DNA of 64,000 nt from Ulva prolifera. Lineage: Eukaryota > Chlorophyta > Ulvophyceae > Ulvales > Ulvaceae. The notes beneath the pieces are model-generated. The model did not search any database and was not told where the DNA came from. It saw only the letters and a list, made by a program, of their open reading frames with translations. Below are positions 30,284 to 40,032 of this stretch, one piece after another; the stretch's first letter is position 1, and each line of letters starts with the position of its first letter. The stretch is from positions 62,001 through 126,000 of the forward strand of contig CM041197.1 of NCBI GenBank assembly GCA_023078555.1. Direction: 5' to 3'. The position numbers were made by a program, and so were the translations under genes.

Positions 30284-30541
30284 TTATGAGTGGCATATGA
30301 GCGACGACCTATGTAGACGTACTGTGATAGTCATCGATTGGATTCCTGTGCAGAAGTCTAGAAGGTGGCAGCACGAGAGGCACGCAGATCCCCCCCAGAC
30401 GAGAAAACCCCACGCAAACTCCGGTACAATTCCACATAGCTTCGGAGAAACGCTCTGCAGGCGGCTGGCGGTGATAGTGTCACGCGAGCCGCTCTCACGG
30501 CCATAGCCACGGTGGTCCCGGTGATACCTGCGGCGCCGCAA
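30284..30541 (-). CDS. Beta-helix-like exon, paralogue of the 35.2 kb piece
   Basis: The minus frame reads DTITASRLQSVSPKLCGIVP then GGSACLSCCHLLDFCTGI. At 35.15-35.28 kb the DNA is homologous (GGCAGCACGAGAGGCA on the plus strand, then TTCGGA and GCAGGCGGCT) and a minus frame reads FTIANSRLHSAPPKASGS. The shared TI--SRL-S--PK pattern suits a beta-helix coil. Frames differ downstream, so boundaries are unsure. Confidence 0.4.
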   Translation of the reverse strand: MRRRRYHRDHRGYGRESGSRDTITASRLQSVSPKLCGIVPEFAWGFLVWGGSACLSCCHLLDFCTGIQSMTITVRLHRSSLICHS

Positions 30542-30735
30542 TGTTCACAGACGCGCCACCCTCGACGATGATGGCGTTGACGGCAAGGGCGAACATGCAG
30601 TCTTTGAAGGTGGCGACGGTGCCGGAGCCGCTGGCGACGGGGCCAGGCTGGATGTCGAGCTGGCGGCAGCGGCGCAGTGTGCCGGACGCGCCGTGGGCGA
30701 CGCAGCCGGGTCAGCGCTGGACGGTGAACTCAAAA
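30528..30735 (-). CDS. Beta-helix-like exon with donor site
   Basis: Read in the frame that ends at a strong donor (GCGCCGCAG then GTATCA, boundary at 30528), the peptide is GCVAHGASGTLRRCRQLDIQ, PGPVASGSGTVATFKDCMFA, LAVNAIIVEGGASVNIAAPQ. ATFKDCMF, NAII and EGGASVNI fit the same beta-helix repeat as 29.0-29.4 and 33.6 kb. An in-frame stop lies just upstream (TGA near 30713), so the exon should begin after it. Confidence 0.45.
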
Positions 30736-30795
30736 GCTTGGTCTTTGCATGTGGCTCAAGCACACACGACAGTCCCACCTGCAAAAGGGTGCTAA

Positions 30796-31904
30796 TTGTG
30801 AGACCAATGCTCAGTGAGTGCTGCTCTCTAAGGTAGCATCATCTGCAGATGGCAAAGAATGCAACTGCAGCAGCTTGTGAATTACTGAGGGCAAATACAT
30901 TCGTCACTGCCCAACACCGATGTCTCCAAGCGTGCTTTCCGCGCAAAGGGCTTCCGGGTTGATGCACGAGTCAAGTTTGACGTCGGTGCTGGAGAGAGCC
31001 AATAAAAACACATTTCTAGGGGGTCCCGCCAACCACTGTGAATAGCAGCAGCGGCATATCGGCTGGTCTCAAAACGCACTGTAGCATCATAGCTGCGACC
31101 GTTTTCGACTTTCCGACTGGTGATAAGAGAGCGATCGGGCCAGGAGTTCTGTTTGGACGGGACGGACTCTGACCTGGCAGGGGCTGTGAGTGACGATGAT
31201 ACACCACACAGTTACAGTTCAAAGCCGCATAAGAGATTATGGACGCAGTGTAGCCACATCCAGGCAGCCTCAGTCGGGTCTTCCGACCTCTTCCCCAGAC
31301 CTCGTATAACATGGCCGCACTCCTCGACTACGAGGCACCACAGACTGTTGAGGCGGAGAAAATTTGATTACAGATATGACTGTATAGCGATTTAACGACT
31401 GTGAGTGGTTGAGCCGTGCCGAGTGTGGCAGCAGTGGCCCGTGCACGACCGTGCATTAAGCCCGTGCAAATGAAGCGAGTTCCTGAATGATGCCATGTGA
31501 CTTGGGTGCGTTCACTGATTTCTTTGAGAAGTCATGTCTCGGGCTGTTTCTGCATTTTCCTGGTGCGGCAATTGCGTTGTGGTCTGTGGCTATCAGGTGG
31601 CTTCATCGTCATGAGCCTCCACGCCACAGTCTTTTACACGATCATCGTCTCGCTCAAAGACAACAGACTGAAGGCATCGCGGCGATGCCATACCAGCTAT
31701 AGGGAAGTCTAAAAAAAATCGCTGTAGATAGCGACGTTTTGTCCACCACGAGCGGCTGCCGCGCCAGACCAACCGGAAACGCACTTTCGCATTCGCGCCA
31801 ACACCGTATCTGCCTTAATAGCCACCCACATACGCAGTCGCAGTTCCAGATCAGGTTGTTAAAGCCACAATCGTTTCGTCCCACGTAAGTCGTTAGCCTC
31901 GAGT
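30796..31904. other. No supported gene
   Basis: No exon-like stretch with a paralogue, and no repeat family member, was seen here. It may be intron or intergenic DNA of the minus-strand beta-helix gene. Confidence 0.3.
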
Positions 31905-32393
31905 CTAGAGTCGATTCGATTCACAGCTCACGTCACTCGGTGAATGCACCTGTTCAGGCTGCAGATACCATAACTCTGATATATATAACTCCTCGTTTGC
32001 TCTGCTGTCGCTTGTGGATACACATCTAGGCAGCCCTCGCGAGCTCCAACGACACTGCCTCTGGGCGGACGTCGCCAATTGCTTGCAAGCAAGGACAGCG
32101 CATTGAAGATCTCGGTCACTCTCTAGTGCACCCTTGATCTCTACCACTCCGAGCTGCAGCTGGGAGGTGCACATCACGTGCTGCTCAATACGTCTGGACA
32201 TCATGGCCAGCCAATGGCAAAAACCTGCAGCTCTCGGCAATGGTACGTTTCCCTGTGACGCATCATGTTGCGCATGCACACAGCCTGGTGACACTGTCAT
32301 CGGCTGCGCGTGTTGAGTGCCGCGACGTGAGTTACTTGTTTTTGCACAATTGGCTCGCAAAGGTATCTCAGGTGAGATCTGCTGCGGGCACAC
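31905..32393 (-). CDS. Possible beta-helix-like exon
   Basis: A 162-codon minus frame contains QLQLGVVEIKGALESDRDLQ, CAVLACKQL and ELYISELWYLQ, which have the alternating pattern of beta-helix coils. There is no clear paralogue, and the N-terminal third looks random. The call rests on character and on its place between two better pieces. Confidence 0.22.
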   Translation of the reverse strand: MCPQQISPEIPLRANCAKTSNSRRGTQHAQPMTVSPGCVHAQHDASQGNVPLPRAAGFCHWLAMMSRRIEQHVMCTSQLQLGVVEIKGALESDRDLQCAVLACKQLATSAQRQCRWSSRGLPRCVSTSDSRANEELYISELWYLQPEQVHSPSDVSCESNRL

Positions 32394-32723
32394 CGTATAT
32401 CGAGGAATGTTACGAGGAGGCAGGCAGCACCGCAGCTGCCTAGGAAGGGCTTACAGTACAAGAACAGGAACAGCAATACACCACACCCGAGCAACAACCT
32501 GCGTCTTTTCAGAGTAAGATCTATTCCTCATCACTAAATGAGCAGCAACCCGCGCCCTTGTCAAGTGAAGATCCAGAGCACCCACACACTCGCATGCACG
32601 CGAGGGCTGCACAGAGGTGGATATGCTGCATTGCCAAATTGTCCGCGCGCTGCGGCCCCTTGCAGCTCCCATGCGGACAGTCTTGGGTCGGCTTTGGTCG
32701 GTGTTTCTGTGGGTGTGTGGGTG

Positions 32724-33070
32724 TTACAAGGAACAAACCGGAGAGGCAGGTAGCACCGCGGGAGCCGCGCGACACCGAAGGACAGTCCAGCCCCACCACA
32801 TCTATCACCAAGCGCGGAACTGCAGCCAGCCGCCACAACCACACAACGCTGCACTGAAGCAAACACTTCCGTACCATGCTCCCGACAACCCCAAAACCAA
32901 GCGCATGAGCCGGCCCCCGAATCCGCACCCATACACACAAAGCCACCCCCCCACCCACACACGTACGCACCCTCACCAAAGGCACTGCTGATGCAGCCCC
33001 TTACATGGCCGCCCGGCCGCGGTGCGCAGCCCGCATGCACCTGCAGGGCCACAGCCGTGCTGCGCCGTAT
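32724..33070 (-). mobile_element. R2 retroposon, minus strand
   Basis: TTACAAGGAACAAACCGGAG, then AGGCAGGTAGCACCGCGGGA, is the reversed R2 tail, followed by a CACCC-rich middle and a GC-rich head. Long minus frames across it are GT-repeat artefacts. Confidence 0.65.
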
Positions 33071-33171
33071 TTGCACCCTCCGCCCGCCGCCAAAGGCATG
33101 CACCACGAGAAGGCCTTGCCACTCGCGATCGAATCATCACTATGCCTTGCAGGTGATGAAGCCCGGCGTTG

Positions 33172-33860
33172 CTATTCCATGTTGGGTATGACCACAATGG
33201 TCGCTGTGGTCTTGCTACAGGGTCTGCTGACTGTCCGGCGTGTGCCAGCCTGTGCTGCTGTGTTTGCAGTTCTAGCGGTGTAGGTCACCAGGCAGTGGCT
33301 GTTTTGCCGCGGGCTGACGTACACAGGCATGCACCTGAAGGTTGATGCACGATTCGGTCGCTGTTGATCAACACACCCGGCCGTGTCATCAGGCAAATCA
33401 AACGCACACTCTAGGATCTGCATGCCGGTGATGTGCCTAGCATGCACACCGGATGAGTTGCCGGGAGTCTGACCGCCGCCAGACGATCATGTCCACAGCA
33501 CAACGCGGTCTGCGTGTATCACAACAACTTCCCTGTGAGTGTCCATGTCAGAGACGGATGCCCCGCTATGCTCAGCAGTGGGCTCGAGACGGAGCTCCGT
33601 CTCGCACTCACCATCACGACAGTGGCACATGTACAGCTCCACCGTTACCTCACAGCCGGCACCAATCCGAATTGCTTCGTAACATCCCCGAAAGATGGCG
33701 CCGTGTGCAGCAACCGTACATGGATGATAAAGTAAAGTAAAACTGAATTTACTGAGCCGTATCCTATAAGACATTGACATGTTGCTCCGACTTAACGGGA
33801 TCACATATGCCGAAGGGGTAAACCACCTGGAAATCCCCCTCAGACGACCGCACACAACTC
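33172..33860 (-). CDS. Beta-helix (Pmp-like) protein exons
   Basis: Two neighbouring minus frames. The upstream one (33487-33735) reads TVAAHGAIFRGCYEAIRIGA, GCEVTVELYMCHCRDGECET, paralogous to VVFREYGNAIVATNGCEPEV at 29.4 kb. The downstream one (33172-33447) reads HITGMQILECAFDLPDDTAG, CVDQQRP, paralogous to DMKGLRIWKCECEYPD with CVEV at 29.1 kb. The order and spacing match the 28.9-29.5 kb piece, so a shift in frame or an intron separates them. A stretch with R3 sequence (33733-33768) lies just upstream, as at 35.3 kb. Confidence 0.5.
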
Positions 33861-33914
33861 ACAGGGCCTCCTCCTGTGCTAAGCAAGGTGGTCACGGACG
33901 GTCGTTTCGATTTT

Positions 33915-34015
33915 CCAAACCGCACGCAGAATCAAACCCACGACCTCCTGAAACAGAGGGGGTAGCTTTTAATGCGTCCTCAACCCATTGGACCCTGGTC
34001 GGTAGGGCATCCACC
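33915..34015 (-). other. tRNA-like (pol III box A/B) sequence
   Basis: On the minus strand, CCAATGGGTTGAGGACGC resembles a tRNA D-arm (box A, compare TGGTTAAGGCG) and 40-odd bases later GTCGTGGGTTTGATTC resembles box B (GGTTCGANNC). The segment in between (CTGTTTCAGGAGG) could be a variable arm. It may be a decayed tRNA gene or a tRNA-derived SINE head. No cloverleaf closes well by eye. Confidence 0.35.
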
Positions 34016-34065
34016 GGTGGCCTCCTCCTCTGCCGGTTCCAAAGTCCTCCATACCAGCCAGCAAC

Positions 34066-35022
34066 TTAGTACAGCAGCCCTGAACGGATCCACCTGAGAC
34101 AGTGAGCCGGCCCACACGTTAGCAAATGCCCACGCCGCCCCAGAAGCCTGCCAGGATGCTTTCTCTTCAGGCACGGGCCGCCTCGACGGAGCCATGACCT
34201 GCATGTCTGCAAGCCAAAGGCTGTGTCCTCAACCTCCACAAGTACTCCAACAGTGGCGTCAAGAATGCAGCATTTGTGCACTACGCACAGTGTGCAGGCC
34301 CACAAAACGTGCCGTGAGCAGCATGAACCACTGGCAAACAAATGCCGCCACCATTCTGCCCGAATACGTGGCCCTTCAGTATAGAGTTTACTGCGATCAC
34401 GCGGGCCCGTGCGCCCAGCGCGCATATGTAGACCCTGCAGGCGTGCCCCTGTGGGGTCGAAGTGCGAAGGTGCGGCTGCCAGTCGCACCAGCGGACGGGT
34501 CTCAGACCTCTCCGGGGCACAGACCAGAGGCTGCCTCCGCACATCGCAACCCGGTGGCAGCAAGCACGCTGGAGACTGTGTCCCTGACTTGCCTGCGGAT
34601 GGGCCTGCAGCTGCCTCCCCACCGTCTGGGGTGTCCATATGCATATGTAGAGCTAGGCAGTCTACAGTCCAGAATAGTTTTGAACATCTGGCATGAGGAC
34701 TCCGACCCAGCAGCACAGCAGCCGCCCGCACTGGATGCCCTGCAGCGTGCCAGATGGACGCGGCTGCAGTCAACCACCTGCGCCGCTGCAGCTCTGCAGA
34801 CCATCTCGCAGACTGGCAGCGAGGCTGTGGCTTGACCGCCGCGGCTGATCCGAGGCCCGGCCCCCACAGCGAAGTTGGACTGCTGCATCTGCAACAAAGT
34901 CCCATGGTCGCCACTCGCCACCAACACAGGTCAGGCATTTCACGCTGGGAATTAGCATCCTCTGCCGGTTTGACCTTAGCCGCCTTGTGGTATGTTGCTG
35001 CGGAGCCTTCCATCTGGCACAT
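34066..35022 (-). CDS. Beta-helix-like gene segment, frames broken
   Basis: Two overlapping minus frames carry repeat-like pieces: ARVIAVNSILKGHVFGQNGG with GICLPVVHAA (34281-34420) and, in the long 318-codon frame, CCILDATVGVLVEVEDTAFG with LQTC (34194-34270). FGQNGGGI is a Pmp-type signature. The rest of the long frame is Cys/Arg-rich without obvious repeats. Splicing or an indel must separate the pieces. The plus-strand frame over the same bases (34194-34835) looks like a shadow. Confidence 0.4.
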   Translation of the reverse strand: MCQMEGSAATYHKAAKVKPAEDANSQREMPDLCWWRVATMGLCCRCSSPTSLWGPGLGSAAAVKPQPRCQSARWSAELQRRRWLTAAASIWHAAGHPVRAAAVLLGRSPHARCSKLFWTVDCLALHMHMDTPDGGEAAAGPSAGKSGTQSPACLLPPGCDVRRQPLVCAPERSETRPLVRLAAAPSHFDPTGARLQGLHMRAGRTGPRDRSKLYTEGPRIRAEWWRHLFASGSCCSRHVLWACTLCVVHKCCILDATVGVLVEVEDTAFGLQTCRSWLRRGGPCLKRKHPGRLLGRRGHLLTCGPAHCLRWIRSGLLY

Positions 35023-35131
35023 CCGCAGGCATCCCTAACCACGGGCGCCGAGCGCCACGCTGTAGCCGCAAAGAATGCGGCACATGTGGACGTGGATGCT
35101 GGCGGGACTGCCCTCAGTCATTACAAATACT

Positions 35132-35400
35132 TCAGGGGACAAGGCCAGCATATGGCAGCACGAGAGGCACATAGATCCCACCCATGTAAGAGATTCCCCG
35201 GGGAATCGGGCCCGGCGCCTCATGTGAAGATCCGCTTGCCTTCGGAGGAGCGCTGTGCAGGCGGCTGTTGGCGATGGTAAAGTAAAGTAAATCTGTATTT
35301 CCTGAGCCGTATCCTGAAGTGTACATTGGCAACTCCGGAATAACCGGACCGCATGTGCCGAATGGTGGCGCGGGAATGGTGGCGCGGGAGCCATACCCAG
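35132..35400 (-). CDS. Beta-helix-like exon with R3 sequence
   Basis: The frame reads GYGSGNTDLLYFTIANSRLH then SAPPKASGSSHEAPGPIPRG. It is paralogous to 30284-30541, and upstream (VHFRIRLRKYRFTLLYH in another frame) to 33.74 kb. In both places the text GATACGGCTCAG with TTTACTTTACTTTA, the R3 repeat, lies at the edge of the conserved part, so R3 may supply a splice acceptor tract. Confidence 0.38.
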
Positions 35401-35931
35401 GACTTGCATGCCCGGCGCCTGGGGGCTGGAGCGGCTGGATAGCATCGAGACCCCAGGTTCCACATACCCCAGAGGTGCCACCGCGCAGTGCGTGCCGGCT
35501 TGTCCTCCCGGCTCGACGCCCTCAGGCTTCTCATTATGGCGCAGTATCCTCCTACTGATTCGAGAGGATGCATGTCGCTCAGCTGCAGGAGTCTGTTCCA
35601 AGAGCTGCGGCCATATCCCTCTGTCAATGTGCCATGAGTGGGGGTCGTGAATGTCTCGGGCGTGTGGAGCGAGGCGGCTGACCTGCCTCCGCGAGAAGGT
35701 GAGCCGCCAGCACCATAACGCGACTTGTGAGAGTCTGGCCTCAGCTATAGCGTTAGCACTACGCCACCGCCGAGTGCACACGTGGCCACCTCGGCCGGAA
35801 GCACCTGAACTGCTGCGACCCGCCCCAAGACGCGGTAACCGGGACTACAATGATCGCTGCACATGACAGAAGTCAAGTCTGCCCTCTCTGATGATTCGTC
35901 GCTGTCGCGCATGGGGCGCCAGACCATGCTC

Positions 35932-36130
35932 ATGGTGATCACCTACGCAGGCGAGGTATCACGTACCTGCTTCAAAATCCGAGGCTTCAACTTCGAGATA
36001 AACATAGGAACTCCCTAGGAGGCTGTTGGTGTCATTCATTGTGCCCGCAGCCGCTGTCAAGTGCAGCACTCGGACGATTCAGAGAGTCGGTGGGGTGCAT
36101 TACTCAGCTCTCGCAAGCCCTTTCCCCAGT
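35932..36130 (+). pseudogene. U4 VT module
   Basis: From ATG 35932 the frame reads MVITYAGEVSRTCFKIRGFN, FEINIGTP and stops at 36018-36020. In the next frame AAVKCSTRTIQRVGGVHYSA aligns with SRASRTVLIVDVVHYS of U3. So the copy covers the whole module but is frameshifted near 36000-36020. Confidence 0.42.
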
Positions 36131-36177
36131 TCAGCCCTGAAGCAGTCTTACCTCGCTAGCAGGGATGGAATTTATTG

Positions 36178-36420
36178 CGGCTGTGCAGCGTATGCAGAGG
36201 CAGCGCCTGCTACAAAAGGCGCTGTCACCAGATGGGAGCACCAAAGCGCGAGCCTGTCTTCGCCCAAACTCGTCAATCGCATTTGGCCTGCAGTGTTTAC
36301 TTCGTGGCAAGTAGTGCGCAGTATATGCGCGCTGGAAGGAGCCTTTGCTGCTAATCGCCACGGCTGAAACGGTCCAGGTGTGCCTTTGATCGATGCTGCT
36401 GGAACAGCCCTCCCGCAGAG
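36178..36420 (+). pseudogene. U4 QS module
   Basis: CTGTGCAGCGTATGCAGAGG, GCGCCTGCTACAAAAGGCGC, then GGTGTGCCTTTGATCGATGC and GAACAGCCCTCCCGCAGAGC align with QS blocks at 1.7, 11.5 and 24.6 kb. A frame is open to 36367, without protein-level matches to other copies. Confidence 0.38.
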
Positions 36421-36810
36421 CTATTACGTTGAGGCGGAGTTCTCGATCTTCTCAGGAATGACATGTAGATGCATTCAGCTTCAGGCTGCTGCTGTGGTTT
36501 TTGCTTCCGTGAGAAACTGTGGGTAGCTGGGCTGCCAGTTGTTGTTTCTGATCGTATGTGTGCAGTGCTGGGGGTGGCATGGTGAAGAAACTGGACTATC
36601 AATAACCTGTAGTTGTTTGAATCACCATAGACCATCATCTGCAACATCGACCGAGTCTCCATCATGTTGCGGGTGCCGTTCTGGATGGATCAGCATGAGC
36701 AACATGGCTCAACAATGACACTGTTTGACCTTACCAGTACTACCAGACTACACAACGCAGAGGTAGGCTGAATCAGTATGTAGTCCACAGTGTGGGCCGT
36801 CTTAGGCCAC

Positions 36811-37344
36811 CTACATGTATGGGCTGACAGGTCCTCCACCCTTGCCCAACGCAACAGAAGCCACATTTGCAAAAGCAACCATTGATTCGCAGTTGACCAT
36901 GCCCATCATGTGCGGCATATGCATACTTCTTGCATGTGCAAGAACACAGGTTGATCTAGTTGCAGTGGCATAAACATACCGATACATATGACTTGCTCGT
37001 GCACAGCTGCTCTGTGCGTGTGTACGGCCCCACTCGTTCTGGCATGACACTATACGCGTGAACTGTGTTGCTGCGGCATTTGTTTTCCTTCGTGACTTTT
37101 TACTCCTTGTACAAAGTGTGGCATGGGTGTGTTGACGTGGTGCGGTTCCAAGCAGGAGCGCGGGGAGCAGTTGCGCTGAGTGCCTGTACCCGCAGCAGCC
37201 AGGCCTCGCTGTTCTCCCCTGGTCCTGAGAGCCTCTGGCATCAGCTGCAGCGAATTGCCACTGCGGTGCACACAGGTGCCAGTCCCACCCAATGATTGAA
37301 AAGTTTGCCTCGCGCAGACGCTCGCACTGCCACTTGCCGGCCAC
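36811..37344 (-). CDS. Possible beta-helix-like exon
   Basis: The C-terminal part of a 177-codon minus frame reads SMHMPHMMGMVNCESMVAFA then NVASVALGKGGGPVSPYM. MGMVNCESMVAFANVASVAL with GKGGG is beta-helix-like, and its place between a QS module and the next leader repeats that of the pieces at 1.9, 12.3 and 24.9 kb. The N-terminal two thirds show no pattern. Confidence 0.3.
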   Translation of the reverse strand: MAGKWQCERLREANFSIIGWDWHLCAPQWQFAAADARGSQDQGRTARPGCCGYRHSAQLLPALLLGTAPRQHTHATLCTRSKKSRRKTNAAATQFTRIVSCQNEWGRTHAQSSCARASHMYRYVYATATRSTCVLAHARSMHMPHMMGMVNCESMVAFANVASVALGKGGGPVSPYM

Positions 37345-37762
37345 TAGCCGTGGCGCACCAGCAGCACTATAGCTTGGTATGGTGGTCCCACTGCCTACTT
37401 ACTGAGTCATGACTAGCTCCGCTGCAATCGTGCTCTGCGACTGCACCCGCATCAGCATCGGCTGCACCAGCATGAAGCCCTTCCGTGCGGGGCACGGCGA
37501 TGCATGCATGCATGCCGTAGCAGCCTGTCCAGTACAGCGCCATGAGTTGAAACGAAGGAGCTCTGCCCGTCTGTCATAGCATGCAGTCTCACATGAGCTC
37601 CCCGTGACGGGCAGCGCTGCCTGCCAGTCCAGCTCCTGTGTGGCCACTTTCCCCGTACATCACGCCCGCTCGAAGTACTCGTCATTGCCTCAGGACAAGA
37701 GCAGATGCATGGATGTGCAGATTCGCCAGCACTACAGCCTCTGCCCCATCTTAACCGGCTCG

Positions 37763-37993
37763 ATGTATCTCTTCTTGGCAATCTGCATGTTGTACCTCCT
37801 CGGCCCAGGCACCATCGCGGAATCGCCGGTTCGCATGCGAGTTGGGCCCGCCGCAGCATTGGCGCAGCAGGAGCACCTGCGCGACCGGCACTCGCCAGGC
37901 ACCCGGGGGCTGGAGGTGCTGCCTGGCCTGGAGACCGGAGCATCAAGAGAGCTGCTCCAGCGGGGTCCGTGCCTGCGTACCCTCCTTGCTTGA
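37763..37993 (+). CDS. U5 leader exon (LP): signal peptide plus pro-like region
   Basis: ATG 37763 follows the conserved upstream block (GCACTACAGCCTCTGCCCC, then CCGGCTCG). The peptide begins MYLFLAICMLYLLGPGTIAE, then RVGPAAALAQQEHLRDRHSP, GTRGLEVLPGLETGASRELL and QRGPCLR. A GT follows the conserved CTGC (GTACCC at 37977), as in U1, and is the likely donor. Otherwise the frame stops at 37991-37993. A longer in-frame start at 37604 exists but lies outside the conserved region. Confidence 0.62.
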   Translation: MYLFLAICMLYLLGPGTIAESPVRMRVGPAAALAQQEHLRDRHSPGTRGLEVLPGLETGASRELLQRGPCLRTLLA

Positions 37994-38111
37994 AGCCCTG
38001 CTGATTTTGTCACAGCACCAACAGATCTGGATGCCGGTGCGGCTCAAGAATATGGTCCACTGCCGTGTTCACGTGCGCGCTGCCTCGCTGATTGCGCACA
38101 GGTCGAAGCAG

Positions 38112-38435
38112 GTGTGCATGCATGCGCACTGCGACACTGTACCACTACAACGCGCACAGCATGGCCCAGTACCTGTCGGGCCTTCTGAATCTGATACCAC
38201 CGGCTGGCTGGTGGCTATGTTGAGTCGTTGTCTAGGTTCGAGCAGGTACCCTACTTCACGTACGGTGAGTGACTCACAGGTACTGAGGTGGATCCGCTGT
38301 TGCTTCTGTTTCCGCGCTGTGTGTACTTGTATGAACTGCGCTGGGTCTACTTGCATAACTAGGGCGCACTGCAATTGTCACTCTACATGCCCTCGTCTTG
38401 CTCGCTCAGAGTCCTCCCCTTTATTATTTTACTGA
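38112..38435 (+). CDS. U5 Cys-containing exon (CX)
   Basis: The acceptor GTCGAAGCAG is followed by GTGTGCATGCATGCGCACTG. The frame reads VCMHAHCDTVPLQRAQHGPV, then downstream CCFCFRAVCTCMNCAGSTCI and TRAHCNCHSTCPRLARSE, stop at 38433-38435. About a dozen Cys in this second part suggest a disulphide-rich secreted domain. It may include a read-through intron, since U1, U3 and U4 have a separate TD exon at this place. Confidence 0.42.
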   Translation: MCMHAHCDTVPLQRAQHGPVPVGPSESDTTGWLVAMLSRCLGSSRYPTSRTVSDSQVLRWIRCCFCFRAVCTCMNCAGSTCITRAHCNCHSTCPRLARSESSPLLFY

Positions 38436-38537
38436 AGGCACGTGCGCGCCAAAAAGTATCTGTTCTTTATTCTACAGAGTAAGGTGCCGGGTGTTCTGTG
38501 GTCAGGATCAGGTACTGAGTCAATGGCATGCATGCAG

Positions 38538-38894
38538 GCTTCGTTGATTACGGGCCCTGCCTGGATGACTACTACCAGGTATACTCTGATTACTACAATT
38601 ATAACAGCCGCGCCCAGAAGAATGAGCCGAAGGAGCCATGCCGACGTGAGTATGGCCATCAGTCGAATGAGGTCGATTACGGAATCGAGTACTATCAGGG
38701 TGACGAGGGTGACGAGGGTGACGAGAGTGACGCGGGAAACGAAGGCCACGGATGTGGGGGAAACGAGGGGGACGAGGGCGATGAAGGGGCCATGTTCTTT
38801 TGAGGGCAGTGAGCGCACTGAGGGCGATGAGAGCAATGATGCAGGGGGCGAGGGTGATGAGGCGGACGAGGGGGACAGAGGTTTCAGCCACTGA
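38538..38894 (+). pseudogene. U5 acidic exon (AC), frameshifted
   Basis: After the acceptor GGCATGCATGCAG the frame reads GFVDYGPCLDDYYQVYSDYY, NYNSRAQKNEPKEPCRREYG, then GDEGDEGDES and DEGAMFF with stop at 38801-38803. In another frame the acidic text goes on directly (EGSERTEGDESNDAGGEGDE, ADEGDRGFSH, stop at 38892-38894). A small indel near 38795 explains this. The YYxxY block is longer than in U3, and the FVPC...CG end is lost. Confidence 0.5.
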
Positions 38895-39206
38895 CACCTC
38901 CGGGGATTACCTGGCCATGATCGCGCAGACTCGTAAGTGTGTGGGGTCTGCCGATTGTCGCCGCGATCCCTGCCTGCGTGCTCCAGGCCTGTGCCGCGTG
39001 CACGCCAGGAACTTTCTGACGTGGGTGGTAGCACGGGTAGGTTGTGTTTGCATCCGTCTTAGCTGTATGTTTTTTTACCATCGACTGGACATGATGCCAG
39101 TGCGTTCTGTCGAGAGCTTTGCGAGACATGCCGATGCTGGCGTGTTATGCGGTAGAAGTTGGTGAATCAAGTGAGACTTCAGCAGTTGTGGCGGCACGCT
39201 ACGGCT

Positions 39207-39300
39207 GTATACTGGCCATCCTGACCGTTGAGCAGAGCGATGGTGTAGCGTGGCAGAGGGGAGGCTGCAGACAGGGTTGAGCAAGAGGTTGTGGCTTGTG
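39207..39300 (+). pseudogene. U5 MH module, partial
   Basis: GAGCGATGGTGTAGCGTGGC and AGAGGGGAGGCTGCAGACAG align with the first half of the MH module of U4 (DGVVWQRG against DGVAWQRG). The CMHAQ part is not found. Confidence 0.35.
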
Positions 39301-39892
39301 GGGCAATGAGCTATGAATAACATTTGTAACGTGCGTTGGGCACATACATACTCATGTGTTGGCTTGCGTTGATTGCACCTACAGGGGGAACAGTCAATAG
39401 ATTAGTGTAGTTATGTTCTGTGTACACACGTATGTGAGTGGTCCTGACATGCGAACATGTATTAAGAGATGTGGTTGAAACAGGTTAGTAACTCTTATGT
39501 CTTGTCCTTGCACTGGAGAGTATAACATCGAGAGTGTGTAGCAGTGAAGCAGTTTGGCGGTTGCTACAGTGTGTCGTGCTGGAGCAGCTGATCAACGCAG
39601 GCGAGGTACTGGTTCGCGATCTGTCAACACATCGGGCGAGAATGGTGTTAGAACAGTGTTGTACTGCTGCATCTATGCTGCATTTTGACAGCGTGTCCAT
39701 ACTACCCCAGCCACAAAACAACATGCTTGAGATGGTACATGTAGCTGATTGTCCTGTATTTCTCATGTACTGGCTCTCTATTTGCACCAACTTCCACCTT
39801 CAGGTTCACAGTCCCAAACAGAAATGTCCGCCGATTGTGAGCTATGGGCCCGCAATCCCTCTGGACAAGAAATCGTAAAGCCACATAGAATG

Positions 39893-40032
39893 TCTGTCTA
39901 TTTACACCATCTAGAAGCTATCTTCAGATGTACAAACTACGGAGGTCTGAATTGGCCATGTCTTAAGAAATCATCCATGTTAAAATGTTTTTGTCTATTC
40001 CACAGAGAGCGGGCTACCTCCGGTAGTGGGTA
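39893..40032 (+). CDS. U5 YI module
   Basis: TTTACACCATCTAGAAGCTA then CTTCAGATGTACAAACTACG matches the DNA before and in the YI modules of U2 (16085) and U3 (23735). The frame reads YLHHLEAIFRCTNYGGLNWP, CLKKSSMLKCFC and ends at 40030-40032. It is the last module of the plus-strand array that I can identify. Confidence 0.35.

Noticed and set aside
34194..34835. 213-codon plus-strand frame
   Set aside because: It overlaps minus frames carrying Pmp-like motifs, has no domain itself and looks like their shadow.
35408..35650. Plus frame with CVPACPPGSTPSGF, like an ephrin-receptor-type Cys repeat
   Set aside because: Only one unit is present, and homology of the neighbouring bases supports the minus strand.
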